From: Altericroceibacterium xinjiangense
GTDB lineage: Bacteria; Pseudomonadota; Alphaproteobacteria; Sphingomonadales; Sphingomonadaceae
Length of the DNA: 64,000 bases
Direction: 5' to 3'
NCBI RefSeq assembly: GCF_003958635.1
Contig: NZ_RSEK01000004.1
Span: forward strand, 238,979 to 302,978
Part shown: positions 32,062 to 39,574 of the stretch, in pieces
Layout: each line of letters begins with the position of its first letter
Numbering within the stretch: the first letter of the stretch is position 1
Position numbers and translations under genes: made by a program
The notes under the pieces: generated by a model
Databases searched by the model: none
What the model saw: only the letters and a program-made list of their open reading frames with translations
What the model was told of the DNA's origin: nothing

Positions 32062-32600
32062 TCCGCGCCACCCGCCGTCAGGCGATGGGCGGGCTGGCAG
32101 GCGCGCTGGCGGTCCCGACCGTCGCGGGTCTTGCCGGATGGCGCTGGCAGCGTGGAGAAGGCTCCCGCCTGATCCACGATCCCGCGCTGGAAGCGGGCCG
32201 CCGCTTTGCCGCTGCCGGGGCCGCTCGCGGCTCCCGCGTGCAAGCGGTTGAGGGTGACCGCATCCGCTTTGCCCGGACCCTGCTGGAAGAAAATCCTGCG
32301 CTGATCGCCGGGGTCACTCGTCACGCCGATGCCCTGCTGATCGCGGATGTCGCGCGGGAAGCGGGCTACACCAGCGTGGCGACGCTGCATGGCCGCGCCG
32401 GGGCCTGCACCGGCAACGAATGCGCCCCCGGCTGGACCGCGCTGGGGCGCATGGCGCAAGCGGCGGACTCCAACTGGGTTGAAGCGCTGGCGGATTATGC
32501 CGCGAATCCGGAAATGCGAGCCCAGACGCTGGCCTCGGCTTCAGCAATGCCGCGGAGCGATCGCGGGCTGGTGCTCGGCTGGGTGCTGGCGCGGGCCTAG
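32058..32600 (+). CDS. Tat-exported protein of unknown function, third gene of flavocytochrome operon
   Basis: 180 aa, start GTG 32058 overlapping the cytochrome stop. The N-terminus RATRRQAMGGLAGALAVPTVAG looks like a twin-arginine signal (TRRQAM then hydrophobic). The mature part has no domain I recognise; it is helical and carries two cysteines in ACTGNEC that could form a disulfide or hold a cofactor. Coupling to the flavoprotein and cytochrome implies a periplasmic accessory of that enzyme, for instance in maturation or electron transfer (inference). A strong hairpin terminator follows. Confidence 0.65.
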   Translation: MIRATRRQAMGGLAGALAVPTVAGLAGWRWQRGEGSRLIHDPALEAGRRFAAAGAARGSRVQAVEGDRIRFARTLLEENPALIAGVTRHADALLIADVAREAGYTSVATLHGRAGACTGNECAPGWTALGRMAQAADSNWVEALADYAANPEMRAQTLASASAMPRSDRGLVLGWVLARA

Positions 32601-32612
32601 CAGGTATTCGGG

Positions 32613-32652
32613 CTGCCCCTGCCCCTCCCGCTGGCGGGAAGGGCAGGGGCAG
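32613..32652. terminator. long REP-like hairpin terminator (copy 5)
   Basis: 40-base inverted repeat: CTGCCCCTGCCC(CT)CCCGC pairs with GCGGG(AA)GGGCAGGGGCAG across a TG loop, interrupted by one internal mismatch pair. It lies between convergent genes ending at 32600 (+) and 32657 (-) and is the longest of the five REP-like hairpins. Confidence 0.75.
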
Positions 32653-32656
32653 GCTC

Positions 32657-33151
32657 TTACTTCTTGATGATCAGCGAATCCGGCCGCTTGCGGGCAACCC
32701 ACTGGCCGCGTCCGGGGAAGTTCTTCAACACTTCGCCGTCCCACAGCCGCACGATGCGGCGCTTGAAGCGCCACTTGCCGTTGGCGCCCTTGACCGCGTG
32801 ATCGTCGTACCAGCCGGTAAAGCGCAAGGTATAGGGCGGTTCGCCCTCGCACTCGGTGACGAAGGCGAACCCGCGCATCTTCACTGATCCATCGTCCTGC
32901 GGCATGTACTGCACTTGCGTGACGTGGTGCTGGCGGCCGGGAAAGCCAGGCGCGTTGGCGTAGTGACGCACCAGGCCGCGAATGCCATCGTGCCCTTCCC
33001 AGATGTCAGGGTCCTCGAAAACTTCCTCGCTCATCAGGCAGTCTTCGGTGAAGCACTCCACCAGCGCGTCCGCGTCACCCATGTCCAGCGCCCAGCTGTA
33101 GGCGGCGATCAGGTCCTGCAGGGCAAGACGGTCCTCAATTGAAAGCTGCAT
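32657..33151 (-). CDS. SnoaL/NTF2-fold protein
   Basis: 164 aa, one NTF2-like domain: LALQDLIAAYSWALDMGDADALVECFTEDCLM, GHDGIRGLVRHYANAPGFPGRQHHVTQVQY, strand LRFTGWYDDHAV and C-terminal WRFKRRIVRLWDGE. The His pair in GRQHHVT lies where SnoaL enzymes often keep catalytic residues. Start ATG 33151. It is divergent from the quinohemoprotein dehydrogenase gene with operator site 3 between them, 30 bases upstream of its start. Candidate lyase or isomerase of the same regulon; the reaction cannot be read from sequence. Confidence 0.77.
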   Translation of the reverse strand: MQLSIEDRLALQDLIAAYSWALDMGDADALVECFTEDCLMSEEVFEDPDIWEGHDGIRGLVRHYANAPGFPGRQHHVTQVQYMPQDDGSVKMRGFAFVTECEGEPPYTLRFTGWYDDHAVKGANGKWRFKRRIVRLWDGEVLKNFPGRGQWVARKRPDSLIIKK

Positions 33152-33180
33152 TCAAATCCTCCCAATTCTTGCCTCAACCG

Positions 33181-33192
33181 TAACACCCGTTA
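33181..33192. promoter_or_regulatory. TAAC-N4-GTTA operator, site 3
   Basis: TAACACCCGTTA between the NTF2-like gene (start 33151) and the leader/PQQ-dehydrogenase unit (leader start 33238). It differs from site 1 by one base. Confidence 0.65.
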
Positions 33193-33237
33193 TTATTCCC
33201 CGCAAGCAAGGGCAGTTCAGCCCGGGAGAGGGATCGC

Positions 33238-33285
33238 GTGAAAAAGATCATCGTGACCGGCGCTTCGTGCGCCACGTGGGCATGA
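33238..33285 (+). pseudogene. 15-codon leader frame, apparent remnant of an SDR gene 5' end
   Basis: GTG start with GGGAGAGGG upstream encodes KKIIVTGAS after the start, the first strand and cofactor loop of an SDR, then CATWA and a TGA. The stop overlaps the ATG of the quinohemoprotein gene (ATGA), so the frame now couples to it like a leader peptide. It looks like the 5' scar of a deleted dehydrogenase whose promoter and ribosome-binding site were kept. A chance frame is possible but the nine-residue match to the Rossmann start plus a good ribosome-binding site argues against it. Confidence 0.5.
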
Positions 33286-35498
33286 CCCGCCTGACGTTCA
33301 GGATCGCTCTCGCCTCGGCCGCGCTCGCGGTCGTGGCCGCCTGCACGCAGGGGATTGCCGGGCCGACGCAGGAAGCCGGCCGCATCGGCGCAGCCGATGA
33401 CTGGAACAATCCCGGCGGCGACTGGGCGGAAAGCTATTATTCCCGCCTGACCCAGATCGATTCGGGCAATGTCGGAAAGCTCGGGCTGGCCTGGGAATAC
33501 GACCTTGGCACCACCCGCGTGCAGGAAGCGACGCCGGTGGTGGTGAACGGGGTGATGTACACCTCGGGCAACCTCGGCCGGGTCTACGCGCTCGATGCCG
33601 CGACGGGCCGGGAGCTGTGGACGTTCGAACCCGACGTCGACATGCAGGCGAACCGCTATGCCTGCTGCGATCAGGCCAACCGCGGCGTTGCGGTGGCGGG
33701 CGGCAAGGTGTTCGTCGGCGCGCTCGACGGCTGGCTCTACGCGCTCGACGCGAAGACCGGCAGCGTGGAGTGGAAAGTTGATACCATTGCCGACCGCAGC
33801 CGCGGCTACACGATCACCGGCGCGCCGGAAATCGCCGGCAATCTGGTGGTCATCGGCAATGCGGGCGCGGAATACGACGCGCGCGGCTACGTCACGGCGT
33901 ACGACATCTCCAGCGGCGGGGAGGAATGGCGCTTCTGGACCATCCCGCACGATCCGAAGGAAGGCCCGCAGGAAAGCCCGGAACTGGAAGCCGCGCTGAA
34001 GACCTGGGACCCGAACAGCCGCTGGGACATCGGCGGCGGCGGCACGGTGTGGGATGCGATCACCTACGATCCGCAGTTCGACCAGGTGATCATCGGCGTC
34101 GGCAACGGCGGCCCCTATCCGCAAGCGACTCGCTCGCCTGCGGGCGGGGATAATCTCTATCTCGATTCGCTCGTCGCGCTCGATCGCAAGACCGGGCGGA
34201 TGAATTGGCATTTCCAGGAAACCCCGCAGGACAGCTGGGATCTCACCGCCACCCAGCCGATGATCCTGGCGAGTCAAACGGTGGACGGGCAGGAACGCCC
34301 CGTGGTGCTGCATGCGCCGAAGAACGGCTTCCTGTTCGTGGTCGACCGCGAAACCGGCAAACCGGTCTCCGCCAGCCCGCTCGTGCGGATGAGCTGGGCC
34401 GATGGCTTCGACAGCGAAACCGGGCGGCCAAAGCTGACGCCGGAGTATTCCGAGTATTCCAAGGGCGCGAAGATCGTGTTCCCGGCCTCCACCGGCGCGC
34501 GCAACTGGCACCCGGCAGCCTACGATCCGGAACGCGATCTCTACATCGCCTCGGTGGTGGACATGGGCAACCTGATGTTCATCCCGCCGGGGCAGGAAAA
34601 CCCGGTACACAAGGCCCGGGGGCTCAACGCGGGCGCGGCGCTGATCTTCACCCCCGATCTGGAAGAGGCGCTGCCCAGCCTGCCGCCGCCGATCCAGGAA
34701 CAAGTGAAGGCGCTGCCGCAGTGGCAGTGGGTCAAGGACAACCCGTGGTCCAGCCAGGTCCGCGCCATCGATCCGCTGACCGGCAAGGCCAGGTGGGCGG
34801 TGGACCGCGAAGGCTGGCAGGATCGCGGCGGCGTCATGGCGACGGCCGCCGGCCTGGTGGTCTACGGCACGCTGTCGGGTAAGCTGGTGGTACGCGATGC
34901 GGACGACGGCAAGCTGCTGAAGATGATCGAGACCGGCAGCGCGATCCTCGCCGCGCCGATGACCTACCGGGTGAACGGCGAACAATTCATCGCCGTGCAG
35001 ACCGGCTGGGGCGGGGGCGGGTGGGGCTTCATCCCCAGCTATTCCGCCGCCTACAGCCGCGAGAACACGAACCGCCTGCTGGTGTTCAAGCTGGATGGCG
35101 GCGACGTCCCGCTGCCGCGTGAGCTGCCGCCGCTGGAAGTCGCGCCCAAGCCGCCGACCCAGCTGCTCAACGTCACTCCGGCAACGATCGGCTACGGACA
35201 GGCCCTGTTCACCGAAAACTGCTCTATCTGCCATTCCAACCAGCCGCGCGCGCCGCTGCCGGACTTGCGCCGGATGCCGCAGAGCGTGCACGACAATTTT
35301 GAGAAGATCGTGCTTGGCGGCCTGATGAAGCCGCTCGGCATGCCCGCGTGGGACGATGTGCTCTCGCCCGATCAGGTCAAGGCAATCCACGCCTTCCTGA
35401 TCGACGAGCAAGGCAAGACCCGCGCGCGCGAACTGCAGCTGAAAGCGGAAGGAAAACCGCTCGACAGCCGCAGCCTGTCCATCCTGTCCAATTTCTGA
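33282..35498 (+). CDS. PQQ-dependent quinohemoprotein alcohol dehydrogenase
   Basis: 738-aa periplasmic dehydrogenase. An N-terminal lipobox-like AVVAAC suggests a lipoprotein. The PQQ beta-propeller shows the adjacent-cysteine site YACCDQANRG, repeated W-motifs (GRVYALDAATGRELW, GWLYALDAKTGSVEW) and PQDSWDLT with the probable catalytic Asp. A C-terminal cytochrome c domain carries Cys647-x-x-Cys650-His651 (NCSICH). This is the type II (soluble quinohemoprotein) architecture. It oxidises alcohols and passes electrons to the haem. No pqq synthesis genes are in the window. The ATG 33282 start is coupled to the short leader frame; an aldehyde dehydrogenase follows after 20 bases. Confidence 0.9.
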   Translation: MTRLTFRIALASAALAVVAACTQGIAGPTQEAGRIGAADDWNNPGGDWAESYYSRLTQIDSGNVGKLGLAWEYDLGTTRVQEATPVVVNGVMYTSGNLGRVYALDAATGRELWTFEPDVDMQANRYACCDQANRGVAVAGGKVFVGALDGWLYALDAKTGSVEWKVDTIADRSRGYTITGAPEIAGNLVVIGNAGAEYDARGYVTAYDISSGGEEWRFWTIPHDPKEGPQESPELEAALKTWDPNSRWDIGGGGTVWDAITYDPQFDQVIIGVGNGGPYPQATRSPAGGDNLYLDSLVALDRKTGRMNWHFQETPQDSWDLTATQPMILASQTVDGQERPVVLHAPKNGFLFVVDRETGKPVSASPLVRMSWADGFDSETGRPKLTPEYSEYSKGAKIVFPASTGARNWHPAAYDPERDLYIASVVDMGNLMFIPPGQENPVHKARGLNAGAALIFTPDLEEALPSLPPPIQEQVKALPQWQWVKDNPWSSQVRAIDPLTGKARWAVDREGWQDRGGVMATAAGLVVYGTLSGKLVVRDADDGKLLKMIETGSAILAAPMTYRVNGEQFIAVQTGWGGGGWGFIPSYSAAYSRENTNRLLVFKLDGGDVPLPRELPPLEVAPKPPTQLLNVTPATIGYGQALFTENCSICHSNQPRAPLPDLRRMPQSVHDNFEKIVLGGLMKPLGMPAWDDVLSPDQVKAIHAFLIDEQGKTRARELQLKAEGKPLDSRSLSILSNF

Positions 35499-35518
35499 CC
35501 ATTCACTGGAGAACAAGC

Positions 35519-37000
35519 ATGACATCCACCCTGACCCCCGAAGGCGTCAACGTCCGCCATCCCGACCGGCTCTTCATCGGCGGCGACTGGGTCGAAACGC
35601 TCAGCGGGCGTGAGATCGAGATCGTCAGCCCCAACAGCGAGGAAGTCGTCGCCCGGGTCGCCGAAGCGGGCGAAAAGGACATGGACCGCGCAGTCGAAAA
35701 CGCGCGCGAGGCATTCGACAACGGCCCCTGGCCCACCACGCCGCCGCAGGAGCGCGCCGCGTTGCTGATGAAGATGGCCGAATACCTCGAAACCCGCGTG
35801 CCGGAACTCGCCGCTGCGTGGACCGCGCAAGTCGGCGGCCTCGCCAGCTTCGCTCCGCAGATGCACGGCGGTGCGGTGATGGGCCTCAAGGGCATTGCCG
35901 CGCTCGGCAACACCTTCCCGTTCGTCGAAAAGAAGCCGAGCGTGATGGTCGATACCGCGATCATCGCGCGCGAACCGGTCGGCGTCGTCGCCGCCATTGC
36001 GCCGTGGAACGCCCCGTTCGGCATCATGGCGAACAAGGTGTTCTATGCCCTGGTGTCCGGCTGCACGGTGATCATGAAGCCTTCGCCGGAAACCCCGCTG
36101 GAAGCGTACATCATCGCCGAAGCCGGTGAAGCCGTGGGCCTCCCGGCCGGCGTGCTCAACCTGGTCCCGGGCGAACGCGAAGCATCCGATCACCTGGTCA
36201 GCAATCCCGGGATCGACAAGGTGACCTTCACCGGATCGACCGCGGCAGGCAAGCGCATCGGCGAAGTCTGCGCCAGCCGGATCGCCCGCTGCACGCTGGA
36301 ACTGGGCGGCAAGTCGGCCGCGATCGTGCGCGACGATTTTCCGATCGAGGCAGCAGCCCAGATCCTCGGCAACACGATCACGATCATGAGCGGGCAGGTC
36401 TGCGCCATGCTGAGCCGCGCGGTCGTGACCAAGGACCGGCACGATGAACTGGCCGACGCGATCGCGGGCGTGATGAAGGGCATCAAGATCGGCCACAGCG
36501 AAGACCCGTCCACCCAGCTTGGCCCGCTGGCGATGAAGCGCCAGCTGGAACGCGTCGAAATGTACGTCGAGGAAGGCCGCAAGACCGCGGATCTCGTCAC
36601 CGGCGGAGGCCGCCCGGCGCACATGAACAAGGGCTACTTCATTGAGCCGACCCTGTTCGCCAACGTCGATAACCAGAGCCGCATCGCGCAGGAGGAAATC
36701 TTCGGCCCGGTCCTGTGCCTGATCCCCGCAGAGGATGAGGAAGACGCGATCCGCATCGCCAATGAAAGCAACTTCGGCCTCAACGGCTCGGTGCTGACCA
36801 ACGACGCCGACGCTGCCTACCGTATCGGGCGCCGCGTGCGGAGCGGCGGCTTCGGCCAGAACGGCATGAAGCTGGAATTCGGCCTTCCGTTCGGCGGCTT
36901 CAAGCAGTCGGGCATCGGCCGCGAAGGCGGTGAGGAAGGCATCTGGCCTTACGTCGAGACCAAGACCCTCCTGCTGGACGGCGAACCCACCAGCCTGTGA
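35519..37000 (+). CDS. aldehyde dehydrogenase
   Basis: 493-aa NAD(P)-dependent ALDH: FTGSTAAGK cofactor loop, Glu261 (LELGGKS), catalytic Cys295 (SGQVCAM), and PFGGFKQSGIGRE near the C-terminus. GGAGAACA precedes ATG 35519, 20 bases after the PQQ-dehydrogenase stop, so the pair would oxidise an alcohol to the acid: the dehydrogenase in the periplasm, this enzyme in the cytosol. It is more distant from the ALDH at 11799 and the two are not recent duplicates. A hairpin terminator follows. Confidence 0.9.
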   Translation: MTSTLTPEGVNVRHPDRLFIGGDWVETLSGREIEIVSPNSEEVVARVAEAGEKDMDRAVENAREAFDNGPWPTTPPQERAALLMKMAEYLETRVPELAAAWTAQVGGLASFAPQMHGGAVMGLKGIAALGNTFPFVEKKPSVMVDTAIIAREPVGVVAAIAPWNAPFGIMANKVFYALVSGCTVIMKPSPETPLEAYIIAEAGEAVGLPAGVLNLVPGEREASDHLVSNPGIDKVTFTGSTAAGKRIGEVCASRIARCTLELGGKSAAIVRDDFPIEAAAQILGNTITIMSGQVCAMLSRAVVTKDRHDELADAIAGVMKGIKIGHSEDPSTQLGPLAMKRQLERVEMYVEEGRKTADLVTGGGRPAHMNKGYFIEPTLFANVDNQSRIAQEEIFGPVLCLIPAEDEEDAIRIANESNFGLNGSVLTNDADAAYRIGRRVRSGGFGQNGMKLEFGLPFGGFKQSGIGREGGEEGIWPYVETKTLLLDGEPTSL

Positions 37001-37009
37001 TCAGGGTGC

Positions 37010-37035
37010 GGGCGGGAGTCTTGCGGCTCCCGCCC
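37010..37035 (+). terminator. hairpin after ALDH gene
   Basis: GGGCGGGAG / CTCCCGCCC, 9-bp perfect stem with 8-base loop, ten bases after the stop. Confidence 0.65.
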
Positions 37036-37096
37036 GTTGCTTCAGGATACCGGGTATCGCGAATGCCCGCTTGAGAACCGAAGGGCACCCGGGACG

Positions 37097-37369
37097 TTAC
37101 TGCGGGGTTTCGTCCATCTCGTCGGCGGCGTTCTCAAGCGAATCCTTCAGCTGTTCGCCCTCTTGCGCGACGGCTTCGGCCTTGCGTTCGACGGCTTGCT
37201 CATCCGGCGCGCCCTGGGCGAACGCTTCCATCATTTCCGCGTCAGCTTCGGCAGCCTCATCCAGCGCAGTCGCCTGCTGTTCGACTTCGTTTTCCGCCTG
37301 GCTGTCGCAGGCCGCCAGCGCCAGGGAGGCGAACGAGGTAAGCAGCGCATTCCTGAAGATCTTCTGCAT
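37097..37369 (-). CDS. small acidic lipoprotein
   Basis: 90-aa protein: signal peptide with lipobox LAAC (about 18-21), then a highly acidic, Ala/Glu-rich helical body that looks like a coiled coil. No recognised domain. Convergent with the ALDH gene. Such small lipoproteins are common in sphingomonads; function unknown. Confidence 0.6.
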   Translation of the reverse strand: MQKIFRNALLTSFASLALAACDSQAENEVEQQATALDEAAEADAEMMEAFAQGAPDEQAVERKAEAVAQEGEQLKDSLENAADEMDETPQ

Positions 37370-37561
37370 TGTCACTCCTGCTTTAGGCGCCGAACCGAAC
37401 GACATCGTTGCAAGGACACTCGCTTACGGCGCCGACTTCAATGTGCCGCCTGGCCGGAGGTTCCTTGAACAGCGCGGTGTGAGCGGCCGGTTGCACTCGC
37501 CTGCCAGCGGAACGTTGCCGCGGGCAGGCCATTCTCCCGACAGGACGGCGGCAGGAGAGAG

Positions 37562-38086
37562 ATGATGAACAGCGCGAACGATGAAAGCAATGTGGTGGTT
37601 GATGCGCTTATCGGCGCGGCGGCCGGCGCGGCGGCGGTCTGGGTGATGGGCCGGGTGGACTGGTTCAACTTCAAGCACGAAGACCCGGAAGCACGCAGGC
37701 GCACCCAGGCTGTCCGGCCCGGCGGCATGGATCCAGCCCACGTCCTGGCGGACAAGGCGGCCAGTGCGCTGGGGAAGGATCTTGAGCCGAAGGAGATGAG
37801 CGCCGCTGCGCTGTCGATCCATTACTCGCTCGGCGTTCTGCCCGGCGCGATCTACGGCGCGCTGCGGGCCCAGACGCCGGAACTGACCGCAGGACGCGGC
37901 ACGCTGTTCGGGCTCGGCCTGTTTCTCCTGCAGGATGAAGGCCTGAACGCCGTCACCGGCTTGTCGGCAAAACCGCAGGACTACCCATGGCAGGCCCACG
38001 CGCGGGGGTTCGTCGCCCATGCCGTTTACGGGCTGGTCCTCGATTCCGCCTTGAGGCTGACCGACGGCCTGCGCGGCAAGGACTGA
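37562..38086 (+). CDS. DUF1440 (YagU-like) membrane protein
   Basis: 174 aa with three or four hydrophobic helices; ALIGAAAGAAAVWVMGRVDWF at the start and HYSLGVLPGAIYGALR and HAVYGLVLDS later fit the DUF1440/YagU family, inner-membrane proteins linked to acid tolerance in E. coli. Two ATGs in tandem (37562, 37565) after a GGAGAG site. Not part of an operon. Confidence 0.72.
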   Translation: MMNSANDESNVVVDALIGAAAGAAAVWVMGRVDWFNFKHEDPEARRRTQAVRPGGMDPAHVLADKAASALGKDLEPKEMSAAALSIHYSLGVLPGAIYGALRAQTPELTAGRGTLFGLGLFLLQDEGLNAVTGLSAKPQDYPWQAHARGFVAHAVYGLVLDSALRLTDGLRGKD

Positions 38087-38337
38087 AGCCCAGCGGCGCC
38101 GGATACAGTGCGACAGCCGGCGGCAGAGAGGCCTCCTCCTGCCTTCGGCCAAGGTGTCTTGCTTGCACGCGCCCAGATACAGTCTCGCGACCCGGAGTGG
38201 ATATCTACACTCGCCGGTCCGGTTACCCAGTCTGCTCGTGCATTAAGCAAGGCATGGAGCAATACGGGACAGCCGATGCGCGGATCGGAACTTGGCACTT
38301 ATCCCGACGGCAGCGGCGCCGGGAATCCACCCATCGT

Positions 38338-39048
38338 TCAGTTGGCGGTGGCCGGAGCGGCCGCCGCCTCCGCGGCAGCTTTCGCTTCCCAGTAGAGCGC
38401 CTCCGAGAGGTACGCGGCGAGATTGGACTTGCTGAACTGAACCTCAATTCCGTCAAGCATGCATGGCCCCAACTTGGGTATGAGTGCTCTCAACGCGTTC
38501 TCGAACTGCGGTTCGCCTGGAATTCCGCCGACGAAGGCGCGGGCATTGGCCTCATCGGCCCGTACGATGCAGCTCGCGAAGTCGAGCATCGTTGCGATGG
38601 CTACCTGAGCCTGGTTTTCGCTGGCGACGAACTCGAAGTAGTTGATTGGTTCGGCGAACATCGTGGTGGGTCTGTCGGCCCAATCCTGCAAGTAGAACGC
38701 ACGGAATATCGCACCGCGCATGAGCTGCATGGGTATCTGCAAGTTCGCGTTGCGCAGACAGTTCGGCTGTCTCAGCGCCTCCGATTGCCGTTCCGTCAAG
38801 GACGTCGGCTTCAGCGATAGCATGGGGCGCACCGCGTCTTCGTCGTTCTGCACGACGCAGCGAGCATACTCGAATGTCGTACGCAGCGCGCGGTCTTCAT
38901 CCGAAAGACTGGCGTCGGTTGGCGGTTTGGCTGGGGCAGGTCGACCAACGCGGGACCCGGTCGGTATTTCGACCTGCGCGGCGGCTGGAACGCCGGTGGT
39001 GATGCACCCGACTGCCAGAACAGAAATCAACTGCCTTGCGAAAGCCAT
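38338..39048 (-). CDS. exported protein of unknown function
   Basis: 236 aa with a Sec signal peptide (cleavage likely after VPAAA) followed by a Pro/Thr linker and a mainly helical domain of about 180 residues. Four cysteines (YARCVV, PNCLRN, ASCIVR, GPCMLD) could form two disulfides, as expected for a periplasmic protein. I recognise no family. Base composition looks slightly lower in GC than neighbours and codon use is less biased, which would fit recent acquisition (impression, not computed). Start ATG 39048. Confidence 0.6.
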   Translation of the reverse strand: MAFARQLISVLAVGCITTGVPAAAQVEIPTGSRVGRPAPAKPPTDASLSDEDRALRTTFEYARCVVQNDEDAVRPMLSLKPTSLTERQSEALRQPNCLRNANLQIPMQLMRGAIFRAFYLQDWADRPTTMFAEPINYFEFVASENQAQVAIATMLDFASCIVRADEANARAFVGGIPGEPQFENALRALIPKLGPCMLDGIEVQFSKSNLAAYLSEALYWEAKAAAEAAAAPATAN

Positions 39049-39371
39049 CGCCCACCCCCCTTGTATAGCAGGCCACTTGTTCAGGCCTTGCGCGTGTCTG
39101 TCGATGTCCCCCCAGACAGTCGTGCGATCTTCACCCTGGTACGAAGCCGAGTCAAGCAGGGGCTGCGCCGGATGCAATCGGGGACGGTGTGCCCCGGAAA
39201 AGCCGGCAGGAAGTAACTGGCTTGCAGGGAGAGAAGGGGCTGATCCTAGCTGGCGCTCGGGAGCGTTTCCCTACAGGCGTCCTTCTTGTCCTCCCCGCAT
39301 GGGGAAGTCAGGCTTTCCTACACGCCCCGCGCCCCATCAGGTTCTCCCACCCGCTAAAGGAGGAACTCGCG
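39049..39371. other. gene-free stretch before a small ORF
   Basis: 323 bases between the exported-protein start and the small frame at 39372. I see no tRNA, repeat or convincing reading frame. It probably holds promoters for the minus-strand exported protein (near 39060-39110) and for the small frame. An AAAGGAGG ribosome-binding site lies at its right end. Confidence 0.4.
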
Positions 39372-39491
39372 ATGATCCGCACCGTACCGCACTCGCCAGC
39401 CGGTGGATCGCGCCTCGTCCTCGAAACATTTTCAGGCAGCCGCGCGAAAGAATATTTTATTTTCTCACGACGCCCGGAATGTCATCCGTGA
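39372..39491 (+). CDS. possible 39-aa small protein
   Basis: ATG 39372 stands 8 bases after a perfect AAAGGAGG ribosome-binding site and opens 39 codons (MIRTVPHSPAGG... ending ECHP). The peptide is basic, with no membrane segment. Codon use includes an AT-rich patch near AKEYFIF. The strong site is the only support; it may be a small regulatory or stress protein, a leader, or chance. No neighbour follows on the same strand within 700 bases. Confidence 0.35.
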   Translation: MIRTVPHSPAGGSRLVLETFSGSRAKEYFIFSRRPECHP

Positions 39492-39574
39492 GGGGGCAGG
39501 CTCTTGTTTTCACAAGGAAAGCTGGCCCCGACACCGGAGGTAGGACATGTCAACCGTGTCAACCTCGCAGCCCG

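Noticed and set aside
33174..35525. Very long minus-strand open frame (783 codons) opposite the PQQ dehydrogenase
   Set aside because: His/Asp/Arg-rich translation without domains; it is the antisense shadow of a GC-rich gene with strong third-position bias.
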